NCBI GenBank assembly: GCA_947476485.1
Contig: CANJQU010000007.1
Coordinates: 1 to 64,000, forward strand
Direction: 5' to 3'
Length of the DNA stretch: 64,000 nt
From: Chitinophagaceae bacterium
GTDB lineage: Bacteria > Bacteroidota > Bacteroidia > Chitinophagales > Chitinophagaceae
Under the pieces are notes generated by a model. That model was given only the letters and a program-made list of their open reading frames with translations. It ran no database searches and had not been told where the DNA came from. Shown piece by piece: positions 17,921 through 24,631 of the stretch (positions are counted from its first letter, which is position 1; every line of letters starts with the position of its first letter). The position numbers were made by a program, and so were the translations under genes.

Positions 17921-19763
17921 GATTAATATATTTTGAAGTGGGGTCAATTTTGGTGGCTAATACGCTGGGGATAAACACATTAATGAATACATCCAGCTCT
18001 TCGGTGTGTATCTTATCCTGCCATTCGGTCCACCCTACCGTCTTCTGCATTGTGGTCAAAACCTTTTTATATTCGAGTGCCAGTCCCTTTATCGCCATTC
18101 CGGACCTCATGATCGGCATTGATGCCGCTTTGTCGCAGATAAGCTCCGAGATATAAGAACGCATGTCGCCATCGCTGAGCTGCCCCTTTGCAGCCAGGCA
18201 GGAATCTGTGAAATTGAAAAAATCAAGACAATTCCTGGAAATAATATTTTTCAGATCATCGTCATTAACCCTGTCTGACAGAAAACTATTAATGGGATTC
18301 CTGGATGGGAACTCCCACCTTGTCAATAGTTTTGGGGCCATCAACTGCGAAGTTTTCTGCCCTGCATCAACGGAACTAACTTTCTTTTTTGCACCACCTC
18401 CGCCGCCATCAAATACCGACCACGTAATTGTGCCAATGATGCCGGTGAAATTAACATCGGCGGTAACGCGAATTCCCGTTGCAGATTCCGGGTCCATGAG
18501 GAATGTACCGGCGACCACGATGCCCGCAGATGCATTGATCTCTGCTTTTACGATCTTGGCTACTTCTGCCCGAGCTCCAATTGTAGCTGTGATGGTACCG
18601 GAAATCTGAGCGACGCCTTTTGTTGCGCCGTCCGGGGAATCCTGCACTATCTGCAGGGTAACCGGGATACTACCGGATATGGACACAAACAACTGTGCTG
18701 TGACCAGGCAATTCTTTATTCCGAAACCAAATTCAATTTTCGCCTGTATCAGTGTCCAGGTACCTTTTGCGGATAAGTAGTAATAAACTCTTTCATCCTT
18801 AGGGCTCTCTTTCCAGTACCATTCCACATCCACTTTTCCCTGCAATATCTGGCAGTCGGCATCCATATACCACCCTACTTTCGGTACATTGTCCTCAATA
18901 GCATTCAGCAATTCGTGAACGAAGTTGTATAAGCTTATCGCGCTTTTAATGGCATTCATTGCGCTGAACTCAACAACCGCCTTGTTCCTCGTGAACTTAA
19001 TTGTCTCAGATTTTGAGGTATCCTCGTCGGCAGAATTGGACTTCGCATCTAAAGGCGAATAAGAATCGAACTTTTTCTCGCCCGGCAATTTCTGTTCGTA
19101 AGTTGATGCCCCTGTTTTCTTATCAGTCGATACGACACGTGTGCCGATACTTTCGGTCGTAATTACAGATTTACCATCGGCATCTTTACCTTTCGACGTC
19201 TTTTCCTGGGTAAAAGACTGGACGTTTGCCCCATCAGTTGCGCCCAGTTTAGTGCCAACCTTGTATGATGTTGTAGGTGGAAGATTAATTGTTAACTTCC
19301 ATTGTTCGGGATTACAAATCTTCAAAGTAATCGGCGGCACGGGGAGGCCAGATACTGAGTAACTTTTTGTTTGCGCATAGGTAAATACTCTTGTAAGAAG
19401 GTTATACAGTGTTTCTTTCAGAAACTTGACCTTAGCGCTTGTGTCCTTGTCGTTGTCCTGATACCACTTGTTTGGGTTCAATTCGCATGGCACAGTAAAT
19501 GTTCCTCCACCGGATATTTCACCGATACCTGAGACATTGATGGATGCAGGAGGATTGGGGCCCTTATAGGTGATCTTAACATTATCCTTGTAAGGAATCG
19601 TCAGTGCGGATGCACTGGGCACAACTGCATAGGCATCCTTTAACTTGAATACTCTTGCATGATCGCATCCAATGGTAATAGTAAAAGGCTGTTCTTTAGG
19701 TTTGTTATCATGAGGATGACCATGTAAAGTACTAGAACCTACGGCTGCATTATCACTGCCCAT
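17913..19763 (-). CDS. Large unknown protein of PAAR cassette A, candidate T6SS effector
   Basis: 616 aa, no signal peptide, starting MGSDNAAVGSS. A His-rich N-terminal patch (HGHPHDN) is followed by a beta-rich region and a Lys/Ser/Thr-rich low-complexity stretch (about 170-260). Next comes a series of alternating hydrophobic/polar strands (about 310-450, for example GVAQISGTITATIGA), a Gly cluster (GGGGG near 455) and an alpha-helical C-terminus. The middle could form beta strands able to insert in a membrane, but no toxin motif is recognised. Its start overlaps the small helper gene by 11 bases, which links it to the PAAR protein. Effector status is inferred from position only. Confidence 0.7.
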   Translation of the reverse strand: MGSDNAAVGSSTLHGHPHDNKPKEQPFTITIGCDHARVFKLKDAYAVVPSASALTIPYKDNVKITYKGPNPPASINVSGIGEISGGGTFTVPCELNPNKWYQDNDKDTSAKVKFLKETLYNLLTRVFTYAQTKSYSVSGLPVPPITLKICNPEQWKLTINLPPTTSYKVGTKLGATDGANVQSFTQEKTSKGKDADGKSVITTESIGTRVVSTDKKTGASTYEQKLPGEKKFDSYSPLDAKSNSADEDTSKSETIKFTRNKAVVEFSAMNAIKSAISLYNFVHELLNAIEDNVPKVGWYMDADCQILQGKVDVEWYWKESPKDERVYYYLSAKGTWTLIQAKIEFGFGIKNCLVTAQLFVSISGSIPVTLQIVQDSPDGATKGVAQISGTITATIGARAEVAKIVKAEINASAGIVVAGTFLMDPESATGIRVTADVNFTGIIGTITWSVFDGGGGGAKKKVSSVDAGQKTSQLMAPKLLTRWEFPSRNPINSFLSDRVNDDDLKNIISRNCLDFFNFTDSCLAAKGQLSDGDMRSYISELICDKAASMPIMRSGMAIKGLALEYKKVLTTMQKTVGWTEWQDKIHTEELDVFINVFIPSVLATKIDPTSKYINHA

Positions 19764-20079
19764 AATTTAGTTTTTTAAGTATCGTACCAAGCTTTTCCAT
19801 CGGCTTCATGTCAGGGTGCGTCAAGTAATATTCGATCCACTTAATGCGCGGGATCTGCCTGAACTCCTCGTTGTCAACACACATGTTGATGAAATAATCT
19901 ACGTCTTTCGCAATGATTATGCTGTATTTTTTTGCATCAACAACCCAGTTCCTTACATTGTCATATGTAACAAGGTGTTTATTCTCTTCTTTGTCATACT
20001 TCAAAATAAATGACTTTATATACGAGTCAAGATAAATGTCATCCAATTTTTTCTTCTGACTGTCTTTTACCACGAACAT
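19753..20079 (-). CDS. Small PAAR-associated helper, cassette A
   Basis: 108 aa from the ATG at 20079, 10 bases after the PAAR stop codon. The pattern is an opening VVKDSQ, a middle helix, AKKYSIIIAKDVDYFINM, then PMEKLGTIL near the end. It parallels the helper of cassette B (GKKYHVTKQINLQKLMHY, then DVVKIL). Both resemble the roughly 130-aa proteins often encoded directly after PAAR genes in Proteobacteria, which carry an A-x-x-Y-G-I-x-T-E-x-D-V segment. That family comparison is from memory. The likely role is loading cargo onto the PAAR spike. Confidence 0.7.
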   Translation of the reverse strand: MFVVKDSQKKKLDDIYLDSYIKSFILKYDKEENKHLVTYDNVRNWVVDAKKYSIIIAKDVDYFINMCVDNEEFRQIPRIKWIEYYLTHPDMKPMEKLGTILKKLNYGQ

Positions 20080-20089
20080 AAAAAGTATA

Positions 20090-20587
20090 TTAATTTCCTT
20101 TATTTCCCTTTGTACAATCGCCGCATTCATTTGGGTTATTCACGAAAGCAACTCCATCGGCCGCGGCCTGCTTCATGGCTACTACCTGGTTCATCTGGTT
20201 CCTGACTGCGGGAGGCATTGTGCCCATAAGATCAACTATGACGTTCACAGGCATTGCGCCAACACCACCGCCTCCGCCACCTCCGGCTTCACCTATTAAA
20301 ACAGTAGGAAAACCAAGTACAATGGTTCCACCATGGGCACATTGATCACCCATACGGGCAGCGGGTTTGCCGCAAATGAATACGCCTGTAGAGCCGAGAA
20401 TAATAGTATCCGGAGGCCCCACACAAGTACACATATCACCCATTACCGCTGCCGGCATATTGCCGATAAGTACTGTGGGCGCTCCCGGACCTGTGATGGG
20501 CCCTCCAACGTGAGGAATAGGTGGCACACCCGGTGTTACCATCGGGCATACATGCATATCTCCTATCCGTGCTGCGGGTTTTCCCAT
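20090..20587 (-). CDS. PAAR-domain spike-tip protein, cassette A
   Basis: 165 aa. Residues 1-100 form a PAAR domain: GKPAARIGD is repeated at residues 2 and 73, and the candidate metal ligands are His12/Cys14, His26, Cys53/Cys55 and His85. A Gly-rich hinge (102-109) and a short conserved tail (VDLMGTMPPAVRNQMN) follow. PAAR proteins sharpen the VgrG spike and carry effectors. It is the first gene of a four-gene minus-strand cassette. It is a close paralogue of the PAAR gene at 22812-23297. The C-terminus (CGDCTKGNKGN) differs from its twin. Confidence 0.92.
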   Translation of the reverse strand: MGKPAARIGDMHVCPMVTPGVPPIPHVGGPITGPGAPTVLIGNMPAAVMGDMCTCVGPPDTIILGSTGVFICGKPAARMGDQCAHGGTIVLGFPTVLIGEAGGGGGGGVGAMPVNVIVDLMGTMPPAVRNQMNQVVAMKQAAADGVAFVNNPNECGDCTKGNKGN

Positions 20588-20603
20588 TTTTTAGTCGTGA
20601 GTC

Positions 20604-20631
20604 ACCCGCCTTCGCGATAGCTTTGGCGGGT
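20604..20631. repeat. CCCGCC/GGCGGG palindromic element in the PAAR-A leader
   Basis: ACCCGCC (20604-20610) pairs with GGCGGGT (20625-20631) around a 14-base loop. The core (TTCGCGATAGCTTT between the arms) looks like a dispersed intergenic palindrome often seen in Bacteroidota genomes. Its twin PAAR gene lacks it, so it appears to be an insertion into the leader 16 bases before the start codon. It may affect mRNA stability or translation of PAAR-A. Confidence 0.7.
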
Positions 20632-20654
20632 AAATAAATTTTAAAAAGTGAAAG

Positions 20655-20690
20655 GTGAAATTATAAAAAATATCGTTAGTAAAAAAATGA
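20655..20690 (-). promoter_or_regulatory. Duplicated upstream block, PAAR-A promoter region
   Basis: An AT-rich block beginning GTGAAATTATAAAAAATA (plus-strand reading) and ending in a run of A is nearly the same as 23329-23363 upstream of the other PAAR gene. Its preservation outside coding sequence suggests a shared promoter or regulator site that was duplicated with the gene. On the minus strand it gives TTTTTTATAATTTCAC, which could supply a -7 element. Confidence 0.45.
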
Positions 20691-20798
20691 CTTTGCGATT
20701 AACGAGTTGATATTATGTTGCTTATGGGAATGAACCGGAAAGCAATGCCCATCCGGGCATTGCGGAAAGTGTACGATAAAAATAACCCCCAAAAGGGC

Positions 20799-21323
20799 CT
20801 ATTTGTGCGGCATGTGAACCAGCAATTTCAGAAAATCTTCGACCCTAGTCGTTTTCTTCAACCCTTTTTCTATTGCTGTTTTCAACTCAAGCTGATCGCT
20901 TGGGAGGCCAGTATAGTTTTTACGAATAAATGTTTTAGCATGCGGCGTCACCTGATGATCTATGCGAGCGAGACTAACCTGCATGTTATAATTCCGGATC
21001 TTTTTGTTGTGATCCTCCGCTGCTTTGTCCCGCTCGGCGCTCGTGCGGCCATCATCCTTATTCCCGGACAAAAGTTTCATACTTACACCTGCGCTGACAT
21101 CAAATGACGGTTCTATGTGCTCATCTAACATTTCAATCAAATTCAGCCATTGCACCAAGGCGGCAGCCCTGACCTGGATAATGATCCGGAGATCATGTTC
21201 CTTCTTCAGATTCACCTTCTGCAATTCGATACAGGCTTCGCCCAGTTTTTCAGGGTCCAATTCCTTTTCAAACTCTTTTATGAACGATTGGGTCTTTTTT
21301 ATGTAGTTCAGATTATTTGTCAT
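20799..21323 (-). CDS. Unknown mainly helical protein at the end of PAAR cassette B
   Basis: 174 aa from the ATG at 21323; the longer form uses a TTG. It is predicted almost entirely alpha-helical and highly charged (KKTQSFIKEFEKELDPEK near the start, ERDKAAEDHNKKIRNYN in the middle). It has no signal peptide or membrane segment. It is separated from the preceding gene by about 185 bases, so it may have its own promoter. By position it corresponds to the terminal gene of cassette A and could be an immunity protein or chaperone for the 299-aa protein. Family not recognised. Confidence 0.65.
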   Translation of the reverse strand: MTNNLNYIKKTQSFIKEFEKELDPEKLGEACIELQKVNLKKEHDLRIIIQVRAAALVQWLNLIEMLDEHIEPSFDVSAGVSMKLLSGNKDDGRTSAERDKAAEDHNKKIRNYNMQVSLARIDHQVTPHAKTFIRKNYTGLPSDQLELKTAIEKGLKKTTRVEDFLKLLVHMPHK

Positions 21324-21509
21324 GATCTTATTATGAACCGCTCCCAAAAAATTGAAATTTAGCCACTTGCTATTTTCGATGTCATCCTTCGGCGGGGCTC
21401 GGGATGAATTTTCGAAGTCTGCTTTTATTAAAATTTGATACCTGCTTATACTATCAGTGATTTAGATTAAATAGATCCGCTCAACCAAATTTGGTAACGA
21501 CTACCAAAA

Positions 21510-22409
21510 CTAGCTAAGGAAGTTAACGGGAGTAGTTGTTTCATCGTCAAAGTTTGAAGATCGCGAATCTCCGTTTTTCCTTGTTTGCATCTTGCCATCA
21601 TCAGTAACCGTATGGACCTGGCGAATAGCAGGCAGACTGGTTACTGCTGATTTGCCCATTACTTTCCACTGCCAAACTATTGTAAAGCTTAGTACTCCTA
21701 CCGTGAAAGGGACTGCAGAACCTGTGACATTGTTTGGCAAGCGCTGCCAGATAGTATCATATCCGCCAGTATTTGAGCCATATCTCTCTGCGTGATGTAC
21801 CATGCCAACCCATTCGCTCAGGTTTCCGCCACCGGCCGGATCATGGATCGTATAGTCTTCGCGGTCATGCTCGAAAGAAGAATGCCAAACGCCCGATAAC
21901 CGGCTGCTGCTGCCACTCCCAGTAGCGCGAGAGTCTTTCTCCCGGATCATTACCCTATAAAAATTCACATCATTAGGATGAAGATAGGCATATGCCTCAA
22001 ACCCACATTCCACCATTCCCTGTTCATGTTTCAATGGTGTACCGCTCCTTTTATACACCGTAATATTGGCAGGGGCAACTACTTCAAACGTGAGACTGCA
22101 TGAGCCATGCTCGCCATCGGCAGTGATAGTCACAGAACCAGCGACTTCGGCTGCGGTAAATGTAATGGCATCAATAGGTTCGTCACCATCGTTAAAGGAT
22201 ATTGCCCCGTCGCCAGCTATTGACCAGCTAGCGCCGCCGGGAGCATAGACCAGAGTAACCTGCTCCCCTACCCCCAGTTTCAACCGCGCCCTGTCGGCGG
22301 GAGATGTTGCATAGGTTTCGGAAGTCAATGTAGGGGTCGGCTCATCAGCGTGGCACGATTCCACCGGAGAACCGACCTCAGACGTACTACCATTATAATC
22401 AGGACCCAT
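21510..22409 (-). CDS. Ig-like-fronted unknown protein of PAAR cassette B, candidate T6SS effector
   Basis: 299 aa without signal peptide. Residues about 40-110 look like a BIG/Ig-type beta domain (LGVGEQVTLVYAPGGASWS, then VTITADGEHGSCSLTFEVV). The remaining part has conserved-looking Trp, His and Tyr residues (GVWHSSFEHDRED, EWVGMVHHAERYGS, YDTIWQRLPNNV). That region may be the functional domain, but no catalytic family was recognised. It follows the small helper gene by 12 bases. Placement at the third position after PAAR, like the 616-aa protein in cassette A, suggests the cargo of this spike. Confidence 0.7.
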   Translation of the reverse strand: MGPDYNGSTSEVGSPVESCHADEPTPTLTSETYATSPADRARLKLGVGEQVTLVYAPGGASWSIAGDGAISFNDGDEPIDAITFTAAEVAGSVTITADGEHGSCSLTFEVVAPANITVYKRSGTPLKHEQGMVECGFEAYAYLHPNDVNFYRVMIREKDSRATGSGSSSRLSGVWHSSFEHDREDYTIHDPAGGGNLSEWVGMVHHAERYGSNTGGYDTIWQRLPNNVTGSAVPFTVGVLSFTIVWQWKVMGKSAVTSLPAIRQVHTVTDDGKMQTRKNGDSRSSNFDDETTTPVNFLS

Positions 22410-22421
22410 TTTGAATTGATT

Positions 22422-22799
22422 TTATAACTCTGTACCAGAATTCACCTCTACCTTCGATTTTAAGTAGCGATGAAGATTTTCGATCCGGAGACTCTCGCTG
22501 TTTTTATTTTGAGTAAGAATTTTCACGACATCACTGTGAAGCGGAAGATCAAACTTGTACTCAATATGATAGTGCATGAGCTTTTGCAAATTGATCTGCT
22601 TCGTGACATGATATTTTTTTCCAAGATCCATGATAGACCGAATGTAATGTCTCAGCGCCGTCTCGTCTTTTCCTTCCGCCCATTCTTTAAAATTGCCTAT
22701 TAAAAACACAATGGTCTTTTTAATAAAAACCTCAAGCATATAGGTGCTGAATTGCTCCATTTGCTCTGCTTTGATTATCATATGGCCGTGCGTAGACAT
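22422..22799 (-). CDS. Small PAAR-associated helper, cassette B
   Basis: 125 aa, starting 12 bases after the PAAR-B stop; Met7 (MIIKAEQM) is an alternative start that fits the family better. Helical segments include ETALRHYIRSIMDLGKKYHV and INLQKLMHYHIEYKFDLP, followed by DVVKIL. The order of features matches the helper of cassette A despite low identity. It probably adapts cargo to the PAAR tip, as small proteins encoded next to PAAR genes are thought to do. Confidence 0.72.
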   Translation of the reverse strand: MSTHGHMIIKAEQMEQFSTYMLEVFIKKTIVFLIGNFKEWAEGKDETALRHYIRSIMDLGKKYHVTKQINLQKLMHYHIEYKFDLPLHSDVVKILTQNKNSESLRIENLHRYLKSKVEVNSGTEL

Positions 22800-22811
22800 A
22801 ATATCCAGGAA

Positions 22812-23297
22812 TTAACAACAGGTTGAACAACCGGAACCAACAGGATCATTTACAAACGGAGTGCCGTCAATTGCGGCCTCCTTCATTGCAATCATTTTAT
22901 TCATCTGGTTTCTCACTGCGGGAGGCATGGAGCCTACAAGGTCGACCATTACATTTACCGGAATCGCACTTACGCCACCTCCACCCCCACCACCGGCCTC
23001 ACCAATAAGGACAGTAGGGAACCCGAGGACAATAGTACCACCATGAGCGCAAGAGTCGCCCATGCGCGCCGCAGGCTTTTTAGAAATAAAGACGCCGGTA
23101 GAGCCGAGAATAATTGTATCAGGCGGTCCTACGCAAGTACACATATCGCCCATAACTGCAGCAGGCATATTACCAATAAGCACCGTGGGCACACCGGGCC
23201 CTGTGATAGGGCCTCCAACATGGGGAATAGGCGGCACACCCGGTGTTACCATCGGGCATACATGCATATCTCCTATCCGTGCTGCGGGCTTTCCCAT
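22812..23297 (-). CDS. PAAR-domain spike-tip protein, cassette B
   Basis: 161 aa. The PAAR domain occupies residues 1-100 and matches the other PAAR protein at most positions, including the candidate metal-binding His and Cys residues, a Gly-rich hinge and the VDLVGSMPPAVRNQMN tail motif. Clear differences lie at residue 72-73 (SKK instead of CGK) and the C-terminus, which ends in a Cys cluster (GSGCSTCC). First gene of a minus-strand cassette. Two such tips beside a single vgrG imply alternative spike tips on one machine. Confidence 0.92.
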   Translation of the reverse strand: MGKPAARIGDMHVCPMVTPGVPPIPHVGGPITGPGVPTVLIGNMPAAVMGDMCTCVGPPDTIILGSTGVFISKKPAARMGDSCAHGGTIVLGFPTVLIGEAGGGGGGGVSAIPVNVMVDLVGSMPPAVRNQMNKMIAMKEAAIDGTPFVNDPVGSGCSTCC

Positions 23298-23328
23298 GTT
23301 TTAGTCGTAAGTCTTAAGTCCTCGAGAA

Positions 23329-23363
23329 GTGAAATTATAAAAAATAATGTTGCTAAAAAAAGA
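23329..23363 (-). promoter_or_regulatory. Duplicated upstream block, PAAR-B promoter region
   Basis: Nearly the same AT-rich block as at 20655-20690 (GTGAAATTATAAAAAATA followed by GTT and an A-run), here only 32 bases upstream of the start codon because the palindromic insertion seen in cassette A is absent. It is a likely shared promoter or regulator site. Confidence 0.45.
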
Positions 23364-23366
23364 TTT

Positions 23367-23380
23367 TTCCTGCGCAGGAA
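23367..23380. promoter_or_regulatory. Perfect 14-bp palindrome, candidate operator
   Basis: TTCCTGCGCAGGAA is self-complementary without a spacer. It lies in the 205-bp divergent region between the PAAR-B gene (minus) and the M41-like gene (plus), directly upstream of the conserved PAAR block. This position suits a dimeric regulator acting on the PAAR cassette or both directions. No copy was noticed upstream of PAAR-A. Confidence 0.4.
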
Positions 23381-23502
23381 GCCAAAAGAGAACAAAAGAA
23401 CGGAGGTAATTTCGCCTCAAATCGTAGGGGCACTCCATACTGTAAAATATAAAATATAATTCTCCAAATATTTTATATATTGGTAGCTCTAAATGATAAT
23501 TT

Positions 23503-24324
23503 ATGGAAAATAAAGTCTTTCAACAAACCGCATATCACGAAGCAGGAAGAGTTGTATTTACTTACCTGTGCGGTTATGCATGCGATGTAATGGAACTACC
23601 GGGGGTAGGCGGAAGCAGTGGCTCCAAGCTAAATTCGGGCAATGATCTATCTGCGGTACAGGCCGTGTTTTCGGGAAACCCGGCAACTGTGGACAACCTG
23701 GACCATGTGGTTGCCGTAGCTAAAAAATTAATGGCCATCTATTGTGCGGGAACTTGCTCTGAGGCGTTCTTCCTGAACAATGCTGAAATACCCGAAGAAC
23801 TGGACCTGGATATTCCGGCGCAGGACGCAAAGTATATTGAGAAGATACAGGCATTCCTGAAAAAATCCATCGTGGACCATTCTGATGATTACGCAGAAGA
23901 AACAATCATTTCTGTTTTTCATAAACTGAAGGACCCAACCACATGGAAAGCCATTGAAATGCTTGCTAATAAAATGGCGGAAATGGAATATGGCCCGGTG
24001 AAGCGATTTTATGTAGAAGATACGTTGATGGTAGCTGGCATCAGGCCGGTAAGGACTGGAGCAATGGGGAGCCCGGGGCCAACCATCGGGGTTCGGGAAG
24101 ACGAGACTGTGACACCGGCACCGGCTGCCAAACCTGTGGCAGCAACAGCATCGGCCACGACCCAACAGGCAAAGCAACCGACCACTTTTGATCTCGCGAA
24201 CTTTACACCGCTGGATATTATGCTGCGGGATTTTCTGAAGCGGATAAAAGGCGACTGGCAGGGCGGCGAACTGGATGCTGCTGTTGTGTACCTGAATGAT
24301 ATTTATAAGAAGTATGGCGAGTAG
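23503..24324 (+). CDS. M41 (FtsH)-peptidase-like protein with degenerate zinc motif
   Basis: 273 aa. The first 130 residues look like the helical M41 metallopeptidase fold without the AAA part: AYHEAGRVVFTYLCGY at the start and AIYCAGTCSEAFF later, matching the second M41 landmark (AGxxAE). The zinc motif HExxH reads H12-E13-A-G-R16, so the second histidine is an arginine and protease activity is doubtful. A Pro/Ala/Thr-rich linker (about 190-225) leads to a short C-terminal helical domain. It is divergent from the PAAR-B cassette and may be an inactive binding module in the T6SS region. The fold assignment is moderately sure, the role unknown. Confidence 0.65.
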   Translation: MENKVFQQTAYHEAGRVVFTYLCGYACDVMELPGVGGSSGSKLNSGNDLSAVQAVFSGNPATVDNLDHVVAVAKKLMAIYCAGTCSEAFFLNNAEIPEELDLDIPAQDAKYIEKIQAFLKKSIVDHSDDYAEETIISVFHKLKDPTTWKAIEMLANKMAEMEYGPVKRFYVEDTLMVAGIRPVRTGAMGSPGPTIGVREDETVTPAPAAKPVAATASATTQQAKQPTTFDLANFTPLDIMLRDFLKRIKGDWQGGELDAAVVYLNDIYKKYGE

Positions 24325-24631
24325 ACCTCGCCCCCGCCTACCGGCAAGCAAGGCTCATCTCCAAAGAACAAGGTGAGGATGAGTGAGTGATGCGAAGTCT
24401 ACATTATTATACAAATGACTACCCCGTTTTAATTCTACCGGCGAATTAAAACGGGGTAGTTGTATATGCAACGTCCACCAATTCTGATATTCTATTAACC
24501 ACAACCTTCTTTTAGTGATCTAAAAAGTATAATAACAATTCATTAGTTATTTATAGATAGTTAATTACTTACTTATTCCGTTAATTTACGTTTACACACT
24601 GTTGACTTTTCTAACCATCTAAAAATATTTT
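24325..24631. other. 307-bp intergenic region with a strong hairpin and an AT-rich promoter-like stretch
   Basis: It holds no gene. The hairpin at 24418-24460 occupies the middle. The last 150 bases are AT-rich and probably contain the promoter of the gene starting at 24632, but no clear -33/-7 pair could be fixed. Confidence 0.6.
24418..24460 (+). terminator. 17-bp perfect-stem hairpin, probable terminator
   Basis: The left arm (24418-24434) and right arm (24444-24460) are exact complements around a 9-base loop. The stem base is GC-rich (ACTACCCCG) and the top AT-rich. No long T-run follows, so termination would rely on stem strength. It sits about 95 bases after the M41-like gene. Confidence 0.6.

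Noticed and set aside
23503-24324. Active FtsH protease
   Set aside because: No AAA domain and the zinc motif is HEAGR, so the gene is kept only as M41-like.
23728-24351. 207-codon minus-strand frame opposite the M41-like gene
   Set aside because: Cys/His/Arg-rich composition typical of a shadow frame. The sense gene has fold landmarks.
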